A DNA stretch of 64,000 nt from assembly GCF_032854445.1 (NCBI RefSeq), contig NC_088295.1:66261249-66325248 (forward strand), written 5' to 3'. A program made the position numbers and the translations under genes. The notes beneath the pieces are model-generated. The model did no database searches and had not been told where the DNA came from. It worked only from the letters and a program-made list of their open reading frames with translations. Below are positions 39,819-45,100 of the stretch, piece after piece. The stretch comes from Liolophura sinensis. Lineage: Eukaryota; Mollusca; Polyplacophora; Chitonida; Chitonidae. How positions within the stretch are numbered: the first letter of the stretch is position 1; every line of letters starts with the position of its first letter.

Positions 39819-41036
39819 AGATAGATATAGCATGTGATTCTCATTATATTTTTTTTGAATACACACTGTTGTGATAACCTTTCTTAGGATTTACTTTGTG
39901 TTTCCCTCACCCACGTCAATCCAACGAAGTAGGCATCTTGTGCGATTAACTCCGACGCCATGGCAACGTGTCACTGTAGCAGTGGGTTTTGTAGCCGGCT
40001 GCAGAATTCATTTATTAAAAGTTTCTTGAATGTGTCGAAAATCTTCAAGCTGGATGCCTTATTCAATAAACAAAAACGTAGCTTACCATGTTCAAATCAC
40101 TCAGAAAACTCAGAGGAGAGGGGGGCATCGGCTGTTGGACAACGAGGTCCCTTTTTCGATAACAAACTGCATGTATGTAGCTCTGTAGGAGAAACCCAGG
40201 AAAGGTACATAGTTCGTGATCGTAAATCGTTAACAGACTGACGAATATGAAAATCAGTTCATATTTTATTCCGAAAATCATCTGGTTAGAAATAATATAT
40301 ATAAAAACAGACGTTAGTACAGCACAGCCCTAACTGCGTATTTCATTAGGCTAAAGGCATCCTCCAGTACTTTTGACGCGGACTGAAGTTTTGCATGTGT
40401 TTATGATTTGAGTAAATTTTTTTCCCATTTGATTCTTTGATTCTTTTTCACATTTTGGTATTTTGATGTGTGTTAGAATTCTTCTTAATGTGCGGTACTG
40501 TACGCATCTAAATTGGCTGGCAACAAGGAGACACCGGGGTGATATCACCGAAATCATTTGGCAATTGGTGACATTAAAACGTAATATCCAAAACTAGAAC
40601 TAATTTGGGTGGATTGTGTGAATGTGTAAATATGTGAAAGAAGGACTGTAATTACTGAAGTATTAATCTCTGATGGTAACCTCTCTTGTGGCTTCGTACA
40701 ATTAAGGCGTCCTTCTAGCTGCATCAAACCGTTCTTTGGCAACTGAAGCAGTCCAGTTGCAGGGGGTTCAGCTTTTAATTCGTGTAAGGATGTTTGCCAT
40801 GTACCTGGTAAAGTTTTGTTTTACAACATAGACCGGGTGTTAGTTAAACAGTCTTAATTATGGTGTTTAAACTCTATCCAGACAAGTAAATAAGCGTATG
40901 TTGTTTGTCTTTCAGATGTGATGGATATGAAGAGGCCATGACTGATGAAGAGAATGATATCCTTCAAGTCTCTGGCAATACTGCCACGATAACATTTTCT
41001 CCATTCCAGATCATTAGTCTTATGCTCAAGTTTTAA
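1248..41036 (+). CDS. MAN2C1: Alpha-mannosidase 2C1 (cytosolic GH38), spliced, 30 coding exons
   Basis: Class II alpha-mannosidase that in known animals trims free oligomannosides in the cytosol after deglycosylation of misfolded glycoproteins. Joined coding exons: 1248-1351, 2602-2727, 3439-3562, 4029-4096, 4954-5128, 6176-6270, 6730-6821, 7765-7871, 8431-8541, 9998-10090, 10490-10606, 11008-11103, 12081-12172, 15250-15303, 16736-16862, 18766-18948, 19710-19740, 20479-20540, 21685-21841, 23296-23375, 24223-24314, 25559-25663, 27249-27318, 30229-30315, 30640-30783, 31390-31499, 32349-32428, 32607-32761, 35488-35591, 40916-41036. They sum to 3162 nt, 1053 codons plus TAA, with no internal stop. 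Zinc ligands are expected at H258/D260 (GHCHIDTAW), D370 (WLPDTFGYS, also the nucleophile) and H578 (NQFHDV). There is no signal peptide, as expected for a cytosolic enzyme. The start has A at -3 and G at +4, and an in-frame TGA lies at 1236. All introns are GT-AG except intron 5 (GC-AG). Family assignment is very secure; single exon edges could be off by a few bases. Confidence 0.96.
1795..1925 (+). mobile_element. SINE fragment (central domain and tail), intron 1
   Basis: Has the family core (GGATGGTC, TGGTTTCCTCCCA, GTGAAATATTCTTGAG, CACCAATCAAATAAA). The tRNA-like head is missing. Confidence 0.8.
2602..2727 (+). CDS. MAN2C1: MAN2C1 coding exon 2 (residues 35-76)
   Basis: Encodes the conserved [23 protein letters not shown] segment of the N-terminal ancillary domain. 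Acceptor TTATTCAG, donor GTATGT. Phase 2 in and out. Confidence 0.95.
3439..3562 (+). CDS. MAN2C1: MAN2C1 coding exon 3 (residues 77-118)
   Basis: Encodes [16 protein letters not shown] and [15 protein letters not shown], matching the beta-rich N-terminal domain of MAN2C1. Acceptor TTTTCCAG, donor GTATGT. Ends in phase 0. Confidence 0.95.
4029..4096 (+). CDS. MAN2C1: MAN2C1 coding exon 4 (residues 119-140)
   Basis: Short exon ([22 protein letters not shown]). Weakly conserved in sequence, but fixed by phase (0 in, 2 out), by acceptor ATCAG and donor GTAAGA, and by its place between two strongly conserved exons. Confidence 0.9.
4569..4785 (+). mobile_element. SINE, diverged, tRNA-like head present, intron 4
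   Basis: Starts near AGCGCAGCTCAATGACCCAG and contains the box-B-like GAGTTCAAATCC, then the core down to GTATAAGTG. The AATAAA tail has decayed. Confidence 0.8.
4954..5128 (+). CDS. MAN2C1: MAN2C1 coding exon 5 (residues 141-199), GC donor
   Basis: Encodes [34 protein letters not shown] and [11 protein letters not shown], all clear MAN2C1 homology. The exon must end after GCCAAG at 5128 because homology continues directly into exon 6. The following bases are GCAAGA, a canonical GC-AG intron donor with a strong AG before it. Confidence 0.93.
6006..6152 (+). mobile_element. SINE fragment, intron 5
   Basis: Core and tail ending in CAATCAAATAAATAAGTAAA; ends just before the exon 6 acceptor, so its T-poor tail sits beside the splice site. 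Confidence 0.8.
6176..6270 (+). CDS. MAN2C1: MAN2C1 coding exon 6 (residues 200-230)
   Basis: Encodes [22 protein letters not shown], aligning with the DNQRSFQALYTANQMVN region. Phase 0 at its start confirms the GC-donor end of exon 5. An old SINE copy ends about 25 bp upstream of the acceptor. Confidence 0.93.
6366..6443 (+). mobile_element. SINE with deleted core (head plus tail), intron 6
   Basis: GAGTTCAAGTCCGGCT of the head is joined after only about 20 bp to the tail CATCAATCAAATGAATAAAT. The internal domain is lost. Confidence 0.65.
6444..6622 (+). mobile_element. Second, diverged SINE abutting the previous one, intron 6
   Basis: Begins at CAGCTCATGCTGGCTTCC and runs through the core to CCAATCAAAGAAATAAATA. 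Confidence 0.75.
6730..6821 (+). CDS. MAN2C1: MAN2C1 coding exon 7 (residues 231-261), first zinc motif
   Basis: Encodes [17 protein letters not shown], the GH38 HxD motif; H258 and D260 are the expected first two zinc ligands. Donor GTATGG splits codon 262 after one base. Confidence 0.96.
7765..7871 (+). CDS. MAN2C1: MAN2C1 coding exon 8 (residues 262-297)
   Basis: Encodes [17 protein letters not shown] and [11 protein letters not shown], catalytic-domain core, nearly identical in vertebrates. Acceptor CACACAG, donor GTAAGC. Confidence 0.96.
8431..8541 (+). CDS. MAN2C1: MAN2C1 coding exon 9 (residues 298-334)
   Basis: Encodes [15 protein letters not shown] and [11 protein letters not shown]. 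The residue before WVEM is Cys where vertebrates have Thr. A 37-codon exon in phase 0 on both sides. Confidence 0.95.
8771..8884 (-). mobile_element. SINE fragment, antisense, intron 9
   Basis: Reverse complement of the SINE tail and core (TTTATTTGATTGG ... GCATTATGGTGGGAGGAAACC). One of the few minus-strand copies. Confidence 0.78.
9440..9976. mobile_element. MITE-like element with imperfect TIRs, intron 9 (copy 1)
   Basis: Left end carries AAAGGAGAAGAAAACTTAAA, then GAAAAGAGCAC; the right end is the inverted form (GAAAAGAG and AAAGGAGAAGGAAATTTAAA on the minus strand). Related ends bound another element at 27.96-28.55 kb. No transposase inside, so non-autonomous. Confidence 0.55.
9998..10090 (+). 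CDS. MAN2C1: MAN2C1 coding exon 10 (residues 335-365)
   Basis: Encodes [21 protein letters not shown] and the start of the nucleophile helix region. A 31-codon exon, phase 0 both sides; acceptor ATCTCAG, donor GTAAGC. Confidence 0.96.
10490..10606 (+). CDS. MAN2C1: MAN2C1 coding exon 11 (residues 366-404), nucleophile
   Basis: Encodes [17 protein letters not shown] and [17 protein letters not shown]370 is the GH38 catalytic nucleophile and zinc ligand by family alignment. Phase 0 both sides. Confidence 0.97.
11008..11103 (+). CDS. MAN2C1: MAN2C1 coding exon 12 (residues 405-436)
   Basis: Encodes [22 protein letters not shown], conserved substrate-cleft region. Followed within 130 bp by a 42-bp tandem repeat in intron 12. 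Confidence 0.95.
11229..11531. repeat. 42-bp tandem repeat, about 7 copies, intron 12
   Basis: Unit of the form TAATATCATTATATTCAGCA + TATACAGCACATGTACATCTTG. Because 42 is a multiple of 3 and the unit lacks stops in two frames, chance open frames run through it on both strands; I do not call them genes. Confidence 0.95.
12081..12172 (+). CDS. MAN2C1: MAN2C1 coding exon 13 (residues 437-466)
   Basis: Encodes [30 protein letters not shown], matching the FLFGFGDGGGGPT loop of the family. Acceptor TGTTTAG, donor GTGAGT. The 41-bp minisatellite starts about 145 bp downstream. Confidence 0.95.
12319..14491. repeat. 41-bp minisatellite, about 53 copies, intron 13
   Basis: Unit containing GGTATCTGGCAAAGGTGATG and TTGACCAGGTTCTCTAGGTC. 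Nearly all units are exactly 41 bp: the last unit is within 1 bp of the position predicted from the first. Segment 12806-13153 recurs at 13421-13768, an offset of 615 bp or 15 units, showing a higher-order duplication. Minus-strand open frames rich in [10 protein letters not shown]-like peptides are artefacts of the repeat. Confidence 0.97.
15250..15303 (+). CDS. MAN2C1: MAN2C1 coding exon 14 (residues 467-484)
   Basis: Short 54-nt exon encoding [17 protein letters not shown], in the place of TQTMLDRLKRLSNTDGLP in human. Acceptor TTTTCAG, donor GTAAGT; phases 2 in and 2 out fit both neighbours. Confidence 0.92.
15608..15842 (+). mobile_element. SINE, near full length, diverged, intron 14
   Basis: Head remnant (GCAGCACAGTGACTCAAGC), linker, and core through GTCGTATAAGTGAAATATTA; tail lost after GCGTAAAACA. 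Confidence 0.8.
16311..16690. mobile_element. Hairpin MITE-like element flanked by 17-bp direct repeats, intron 14
   Basis: GACAGGATATGGAAATA occurs at 16311-16327 and again at 16674-16690. Inside, 16322-16339 and 16398-16415 form a perfect 18-bp inverted repeat (GAAATATATGGTGTCAGT) around a 58-nt loop. No coding capacity. Confidence 0.6.
16736..16862 (+). CDS. MAN2C1: MAN2C1 coding exon 15 (residues 485-527)
   Basis: Encodes [42 protein letters not shown]; the [12 protein letters not shown] motif is the conserved substrate-binding loop of GH38. Confidence 0.96.
17148..17312 (+). mobile_element. Two SINE remnants, intron 15
   Basis: A tail (CACCAGTCAAATAAATAAAT, 17148-17192), then a separate head/linker piece with GCTCATGCTGGCTTCCTCTC (17228-17312). 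Confidence 0.6.
17600..18252 (+). pseudogene. Crypton-type tyrosine recombinase remnant, intron 15
   Basis: The 159-codon open frame at 17773-18252 contains [23 protein letters not shown] and SNYAV, the Arg / His-x-x / Tyr layout of the catalytic domain of Crypton (DUF3504-type) tyrosine recombinases, then [10 protein letters not shown], typical of their C-terminal tail. Upstream at 17646 a frame reads [18 protein letters not shown], then in-frame stops at 17700 and 17748 and at least one frameshift before the main frame. The N-terminal half and element ends are not visible. It is a dead transposon piece, on the same strand as the host gene. Confidence 0.75.
18766..18948 (+). CDS. MAN2C1: MAN2C1 coding exon 16 (residues 528-588), last zinc ligand
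   Basis: Largest coding exon (61 codons). Encodes the three-helix middle domain, [14 protein letters not shown] through [19 protein letters not shown]578 is the fourth expected zinc ligand. Confidence 0.96.
19710..19740 (+). CDS. MAN2C1: MAN2C1 coding exon 17, 31-nt microexon (residues 589-598)
   Basis: Encodes [10 protein letters not shown], aligning with MVAEEAMCHYEDI. Only 31 nt between acceptor TTGCAATAG and donor GTTAGT; needed to keep frame between exons 16 and 18. Confidence 0.9.
20008..20300 (-). mobile_element. Second SINE family, antisense copy, intron 17
   Basis: Read on the minus strand it has GACTGGGTGG-like and GGTGTCAGTATAATGTGAC motifs, a head with GGGATCAAACCTGGGTCGG and a 3' end in TATGACGTTAAACTCA. 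The same family occurs at 54994-55321. Confidence 0.75.
20479..20540 (+). CDS. MAN2C1: MAN2C1 coding exon 18 (residues 599-619)
   Basis: Encodes [21 protein letters not shown], end of the helical middle domain. Acceptor TTGAGCAG, donor GTAAGT. Confidence 0.9.
20578..20697 (+). mobile_element. SINE fragment, intron 18
   Basis: Core from GTGGATAGTC to CAATCAAATGGCACAAATAAAT, with a short deletion after TATTCTTGAG. Confidence 0.78.
21304..21350. repeat. TA dinucleotide microsatellite, intron 18
   Basis: About 20 uninterrupted TA units bounded by ATATGTA on both sides. Confidence 0.97.
21685..21841 (+). CDS. MAN2C1: MAN2C1 coding exon 19 (residues 620-671), basic insert
   Basis: Starts with [21 protein letters not shown], matching VNTLPWKRIEVMALP of human, then has a linker longer than human with a basic cluster AKKKARR at residues 650-656 that resembles a nuclear localisation signal. 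Acceptor GTCGACAG, donor GTAATG. Confidence 0.93.
21958..22099 (+). mobile_element. SINE, well preserved core and tail, intron 19
   Basis: GCGACCTGCGGATGGTCG through CAATCAAATAAATAAATAAA; 5' truncated in the linker. Among the least diverged copies, so relatively young. Confidence 0.88.
23040..23252 (+). mobile_element. SINE with intact tRNA-like head, core deleted, intron 19
   Basis: Starts GAGGCCTCCATGGCTTAGGT (box-A region), has GAGTTCAAGTCC (box B), then jumps from the linker to CATAATGCGGGCTGCC and a decayed tail. Useful for defining the family's 5' end. Confidence 0.83.
23296..23375 (+). CDS. MAN2C1: MAN2C1 coding exon 20 (residues 672-698)
   Basis: Encodes [27 protein letters not shown], aligning with ALVTVPSMGYAPVPPPT. 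Weak acceptor TTTGTAG, donor GTTAGA. Confidence 0.9.
23745..23899. repeat. 26-bp tandem repeat, about 6 copies, intron 20
   Basis: Unit of the form CTGGAACATTGGCTGTGGTG + ATTGTC, with scattered substitutions. Confidence 0.93.
24223..24314 (+). CDS. MAN2C1: MAN2C1 coding exon 21 (residues 699-728)
   Basis: Encodes [30 protein letters not shown], the counterpart of the [21 protein letters not shown] strands at the start of the C-terminal beta domain. Donor GTGAGA. Confidence 0.93.
24350..24483 (+). mobile_element. SINE fragment 1 of a four-copy cluster, intron 21
   Basis: Diverged core and tail (CATCAATGAAATAAAATAAA), starting 36 bp after exon 21. Confidence 0.75.
24624..24785 (+). mobile_element. 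SINE 2 of cluster, young-looking, intron 21
   Basis: From CCCAGCCGTACGTGTGAAGG to CAATCAAATAAATAAATAAA; close to the apparent family consensus. Confidence 0.88.
24786..25048 (+). mobile_element. SINE 3 of cluster, full length, intron 21
   Basis: Head starts near AGGACCTCTGTGGGCGAGG, then CAATGACCCAGGAGCCTCTC, box-B-like GAGTTCAAGTCC, linker, core; the tail after AAAACACCAAGCGCACAAAT is altered. Confidence 0.87.
25049..25193 (+). mobile_element. SINE 4 of cluster, diverged, intron 21
   Basis: Core from CTTTGGTCATGTGTGGAAAT, with the CATAATGC-to-TATTC section missing, ending in AATAAATAAATA. Confidence 0.75.
25559..25663 (+). CDS. MAN2C1: MAN2C1 coding exon 22 (residues 729-763)
   Basis: Encodes [25 protein letters not shown], the hallmark WDAWDV segment of the family. 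Acceptor GTGACAG, donor GTTAGT. Confidence 0.96.
26764..26852 (+). mobile_element. SINE remnant, intron 22
   Basis: Only TGGTTTCTCC and AAATTCTTGAGCAGAGC plus an altered tail remain recognisable. Confidence 0.5.
27249..27318 (+). CDS. MAN2C1: MAN2C1 coding exon 23 (residues 764-787)
   Basis: Encodes [23 protein letters not shown], aligning with the EGGLRGSAW region. Acceptor TTCTGCAG, donor GTTTGG. Confidence 0.92.
27961..28546. mobile_element. MITE-like element with imperfect TIRs, intron 23 (copy 2)
   Basis: The left end GAAGGAGAAGAAAACATAAA, then GATGAAAGAGCATC, matches the minus strand of the right end (GTGGAGAAAACATAAAAATG, then ACGAAAGAGTGC). The terminal inverted repeats span about 55 bp. 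Related in its ends to the 9.44-9.98 kb element. AT-rich, noncoding interior. Confidence 0.6.
28867..28919 (+). mobile_element. SINE head fragment, intron 23
   Basis: GTGCAGCACAGTGACTCGGC through CAATGTGGTCACT; no core follows. Confidence 0.55.
28935..29705. repeat. Two clusters of degenerate GAGGTACA/GAGGTGTA repeats, intron 23
   Basis: Clusters at 28935-29100 and 29515-29705 are packed with variants of TGAGGTACA and TGAGGTGTA at roughly 10-bp spacing, some inverted (GTACCTCAAGTAC). The 415 bp between them lack the motif, so they might be ends of an element, but I found no clear inverted pairing. Confidence 0.6.
30229..30315 (+). CDS. MAN2C1: MAN2C1 coding exon 24 (residues 788-816)
   Basis: Encodes [28 protein letters not shown]. 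Acceptor TTATAG, donor GTGAGC. Follows a 2.9-kb intron that carries a MITE-like element and a GAGGTACA-rich patch. Confidence 0.93.
30640..30783 (+). CDS. MAN2C1: MAN2C1 coding exon 25 (residues 817-864)
   Basis: Encodes [39 protein letters not shown], the best-conserved block of the C-terminal domain. Phase 0 both sides. Confidence 0.97.
31390..31499 (+). CDS. MAN2C1: MAN2C1 coding exon 26 (residues 865-900)
   Basis: Encodes [26 protein letters not shown]. Acceptor TTTCTCAG, donor GTAAGT. Confidence 0.96.
32258..32310 (+). mobile_element. SINE tail fragment, intron 26
   Basis: TTTTTGAGTGCAGAATTTTA then CCGGTCAAATAAACGAATAA; ends 38 bp before exon 27. Confidence 0.55.
32349..32428 (+). CDS. 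MAN2C1: MAN2C1 coding exon 27 (residues 901-927)
   Basis: Encodes [26 protein letters not shown], the conserved [26 protein letters not shown] region. Donor GTAAAA. Confidence 0.96.
32607..32761 (+). CDS. MAN2C1: MAN2C1 coding exon 28 (residues 928-979), source of the 53-bp array
   Basis: Encodes [19 protein letters not shown] through VVLDTIKR. Its last 21 nt and its donor GTAAGT are repeated 43 more times in the following intron. Reading through the donor in frame meets TAG after five codons (V S S S H stop). Confidence 0.95.
32741..35060 (+). repeat. 53-bp tandem array of exon 28 end plus 5' splice site, 44 junctions
   Basis: The unit is GTAAGTTTTTCACACTAGAC + AGACAAAATGCA (or TG) + GTTCTGGACACCATCAAGAGG. 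The last part copies the 21-nt 3' end of exon 28. Junctions fall at 32762 + 53n up to 35041 (n = 43) with no net indel. I count 31 junctions with GTAAGT (including the genuine donor) and 13 with ATAAGT. Variants with TTCTGAACACTAGATAG recur at intervals, showing block duplications. Confidence 0.97.
35488..35591 (+). CDS. MAN2C1: MAN2C1 coding exon 29 (residues 980-1013)
   Basis: Encodes [34 protein letters not shown], aligning with [27 protein letters not shown]. Acceptor TTTTCAG follows the tandem array by about 430 bp. Confidence 0.95.
36718..36862. repeat. Dispersed repeat copy 1, intron 29
   Basis: Clearly similar to 38923-39067: both have TGTAATTTAGATACA, CATTGATTTT, ATAAAGTGAG and TTATTTTCGTGTTACTGGTG in the same order. 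Confidence 0.75.
37691..37944. repeat. 127-bp direct duplication, 2 copies, intron 29
   Basis: GGATTCAAACCA, GCGATTTTCATCAAATGCGC and TTTCTTTGATATGGACCATG recur in order with a 127-bp offset. Confidence 0.88.
38923..39067. repeat. Dispersed repeat copy 2, intron 29
   Basis: Partner of 36718-36862, same orientation, 2.2 kb apart. No coding content or terminal repeats recognised. Confidence 0.75.
39760..39832. repeat. CT-rich microsatellite followed by GATA units, intron 29
   Basis: Two runs of CT dinucleotides separated by TTCTCTAT, then CGATAGATAGATATAG. Confidence 0.95.
40916..41036 (+). CDS. MAN2C1: MAN2C1 coding exon 30 (residues 1014-1053, stop)
   Basis: Encodes the C-terminus, with [17 protein letters not shown] matching LKLTFSPFQVLSLLLVL; stop TAA at 41034-41036. 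It lies 5.3 kb beyond exon 29 but phase and homology are continuous. Acceptor GTCTTTCAG. Confidence 0.95.
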
Positions 41037-41137
41037 GAGCTTTCTTGTCCAGATTGGATATATAAGAAAGTAATAAGAAGTGCACTAAGTACTTACTACT
41101 GTTATTTTGTCACTAGAAATTGGTTTTGTACCACGGA

Positions 41138-41143
41138 AATAAA
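41138..41143 (+). terminator. Candidate polyadenylation signal AATAAA for MAN2C1
   Basis: AATAAA about 100 bp after the stop codon, followed by T/G-rich sequence. A longer 3' UTR cannot be excluded. Confidence 0.5.
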
Positions 41144-42100
41144 AAATGTACTACATACATGTACACTTACTTCTCATTCGGGGTTTAACACTTATTTGAA
41201 ATTTAAAAGAAAAAAAAAATTCTGATCCAAACAGATAGATGAGCGAACAGAAAGTTATACCTCTATGACTAAATTCGTGACAACATCTGGCTGTTCTGAC
41301 AATATATTTATATTATGTTGAAGGGAAGTGGTTTTATGATAGTATTTTTTTATCAAGATGAACTCATATTTTGTCCGGCGAAGTTTTATGGATATTCAGC
41401 CTTGCTACTGATGTGTATTTTTGGAAATTTACTGACTTCGCGATTCTTTTGACTAAAACAGAATGTGTTTTATAAGTTTAATTGGATATATTTCAAGTCA
41501 TCTTTACCGTGGTATTTGTCAGTCTAGCGTGTTTAGGGACGTTACCTTTTATGTATGCATTAACATCAGCTTAATGCATTTCAATGCTAATCTTACAAGC
41601 GCTTCTTAAAAATTTTAGTGAATAGTTTGTATTTTATATATGTTTTTATAAATATATTTACAAGAGATATTTGTTGTGATCACACATAATCCAGCATGAG
41701 TATAGTATGATCACCATTACAGTACGGTGCCTTAAGTCCAGTATATTATCTTTACAAGCAGATGTTTTGTTTTCAGTGTAACTTTACATTTTTAATGCTT
41801 GTAGTTTACGGTTCCTGTTCGTATACGTATGTCACATGTAATTTTGACTGTAGGTTGTGCAAAGTAGGCAACAACGATAAAGTACATGTACGGTTTGCAA
41901 ACATAGACATGCAGCAAAGTCGATACCAGACTTATTTTCCATTGTAAACGTGCTATTAGTTTTTCAAAAAAATTCAGTAATCAACCAGTATTCTTTAACT
42001 TTATTGTGTTAATATTCAGATATTGTTGTTTCATCGGGACAAGGTTATTGAAAATCTTCATCATGGGTTGAAATATAAGAAAATACTGTATTTTTCATGC
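41144..42100. other. MAN2C1 3' UTR or downstream DNA, AT-rich, no gene seen
   Basis: No exon or repeat recognised. Contains several ACATGTA motifs. Could be extended 3' UTR. Confidence 0.4.
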
Positions 42101-45100
42101 GTTGGTCATATTGAATAATGTACAAGAAGATTTTTAAACAGATATGAATGTTATTGTTTGTGTATATATGTAGTGGTTTATGGTTTATCTGACCTTTTGG
42201 TTTTATTAACTGTCGTCTTTAACCACAATGTGCATCGCTGCTGATAACAGAAATAAGGAGTCATGAAACTTTCTTCCTTGTCAGATTTGTGAGGAACTGT
42301 TAAATATACTTACTGTTTCAACTAGTTGCGAAAGACTTGGTGGCCTCCTTGATATCAGAGACTTATATTTCTTACAAGACCTTTCCTATTATGCGCCTCT
42401 GGTAGACTGTGCAATATAATGATCCAGTGAGCATACGTTTTATATTGTACATTGACTTGATGCTTATAGTTTTTGCGGCGGTCATCTTTTGTGAAATACC
42501 GTTATTATGGGGTCCAAACTGATTTTGAAGAAAGAGAAATTTTGGCGTATATTGATATAACGAGGAATGAAATTTGTTGGCTTTGATTTTCCTTCGCTTT
42601 CAATTTTTCGATCAGTGCGTACGCTTGTCGGGCTCTCGGGCCGAATGTTTGTCTTGGTTGAGAAGGTAAACCCGGGACTACTCGTTATTATTTCTTCCCG
42701 TCCGTCCCACTGGCCGATCGCAGGATCTAGAAAGCTTAGTGACGGTAACGATCACTTTGTAACTGATCTTTATCTGCCGAGCCTTCCCTAACGTTTGATG
42801 GATGACTTGTGGCGGCTCTAATCGACGTGTGTTGGTGTCGTCGTGTCGCCAGCGTTCCCCTGACATGACTTTAACCGCTGACAGTCTGTGATGAACTCCA
42901 CAAGCTGAACATGGAGCTCAGACGATGATTTCCGCCGCGGATTCACATCCTTGATGCACTGCGACTTGCTAGGCTCTATTGGGATCAATTAGCTTTAGGG
43001 AGAACCTTTAATCTTGTTAATTGGAAACTGTTGCTTTGATCGTTGTAGCCACAAACCGTCGATGTTGTGACAGGAAAGGCTTGCAGTTTCCTTTTCTGCA
43101 TTTGTGTCTGTATTATTACAAATTCAAATGTCCATTTCCCTGAATATTTCCTTTAAATGAGTGAATTTGTGTTGATTGATTGAAGAATGTCTTTGGAAAC
43201 CGTTTCGTTGCTTCACAGCAGCAGTTCAATTGATGCTTTCATTGACTACTTGATTTCTCCATATGTAATTTGTCGTAGATGTATTTTACACGTATGTTTC
43301 TGCCAGTTTCTGTCCCTGTGTACATCTATTTGACAACTCGGTTTTTCTTATCACATATAAAAAAGCATGTGTTGATGAAGAAGCTTTTAACATAAATCGT
43401 GTCAATTGAATTGATTACCTATTTCCACATATGTTGCTGTCCTATATTCACCGTGATGTCGCCTGAAGTTGTTTTGATCACAGATCCAGATATTGCGCGA
43501 ATTACAATTGACATACCGCACTTCTTGGGCCATTTCCTCATTATTCCGTTCCTCATAAACAGATGCAATTTGTGTTATGTTCACTTCTTTGTCTTCAGAT
43601 GTTAAAGAAACTTGCGAAAATCGATTTGTGTGGCGGCGGAGGGCGTAGAAGTAATCCACGGTACTCACTCTATTCAATTTGTTGTGGGAAGCCCTGATTG
43701 TCGGCTCTTCAGCGGCGTTAACGTATTGTGTGGTCTCTGATAGACTCAACAGTTCTATTTATCACATCCAAACAATGCGATGGTTTATTAAACTGAATAT
43801 CGTAGTTAGTGAAACCATTTTTCTTTCTTTCCGACAGGAATTTATACAAACGACAGAACACACTACTCATACATTCAAATATTTCCAAGGCTCCGAAGGA
43901 AGCATGGATTGAAGTAACACTTTGCCGTAATATTTTATATATATCCATGATCGTGTCGAAATCAAATGAACACTTTTTAGGTTCAAGTAAAACAGTGTGA
44001 TAATATTACAACATTACAACAGATTTGCCCACGCTTTCCCCTTCCGTCATAACAGCCCAGCAGACATTAGATGTGTCTTATATTTGTTTTGAGGCAAGAA
44101 ATAACTCCCAATCATGTAACCGTATTTAACCTCACCTCATGTGGTGTGCATCTTTGTCAGCGTAACCTTACACAGGAAACGTTGTGGGGGAGATTCTCTT
44201 TCGCTCATGTCCTTTAATGATTAATTGTGTTCCGTAGTATTTTATTTCGGTCACTTCAATTACCCCGTTTTCTATTTCCGTCTTCACGTGTGATGGAACA
44301 ACCATTCCTCACTGAGTAGGTGGCGATAAGACCATTTTTGGCGTATAATACGCTCCAAAACACATCGACAGGGAGCTTAAATACACCCCCCTCCCCCGTT
44401 TTCTTGGTGTTGCAGGTGTGTAGGTCTGTAGAGTTTCTGGTGTCTTACACGTAGACTTATACAATCTACTTATTCTAATTTACTTGAATATTGAATTTAT
44501 CACTCAAGTTTTTTTCATCGATATACATGGAAAAAGGCTGGAGATATTCACTAAGGAAGCAGAGTTTATGGAAATGTCTCTAATCGAATAAATAGGCTAA
44601 ATGCGTAAATTATAGACGCAAGGAGAAAAACAATGACGTCAAAAACTTTATGTGCTTTGTACTATCACCAGACACGAACGTACTGACTGAAAATTTCACA
44701 CGAACGCCGCAATCGTAGGCCAAATTTTCCACAGCATTCTCTGTGTTCACTCATATGCCTATTCGCTTGGAGCAGATCCGTATAAAGGATGTAGAAATCG
44801 GAAGAGACATATGCGTACCAGCCTTAACATAAGGTACCGGTAGATGATAAATCACCTATCAACATTACCTATTCCATTGTCCTTATGTTAATGTTCTAAC
44901 CGGTGCATTTTAGAAATTAATGACGTAAAAAAGCATTGTAATGTGGTCAGCGTATATAAAATATCATTGTATTGTACCAAATCGGGGAATTGTATATGAA
45001 GAATGATGAAAGTGTGTCTAAATATAGATTAAATGTGTTTCCATGATCAAATAAATATGATTTATTTATGAAATAATTTGGTTGAGATTTTGCGGCTGAC

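Noticed and set aside
39960-40241. 93-codon plus-strand frame starting [11 protein letters not shown]
   Set aside because: Lies in intron 29; no homology recognised and no second exon or conserved splice frame.
42880-42960. Possible C/D-box snoRNA in the conserved block (GTGATGA ... CTGA)
   Set aside because: The C- and D-like motifs are only about 12 nt apart and no terminal stem or second D box is visible.
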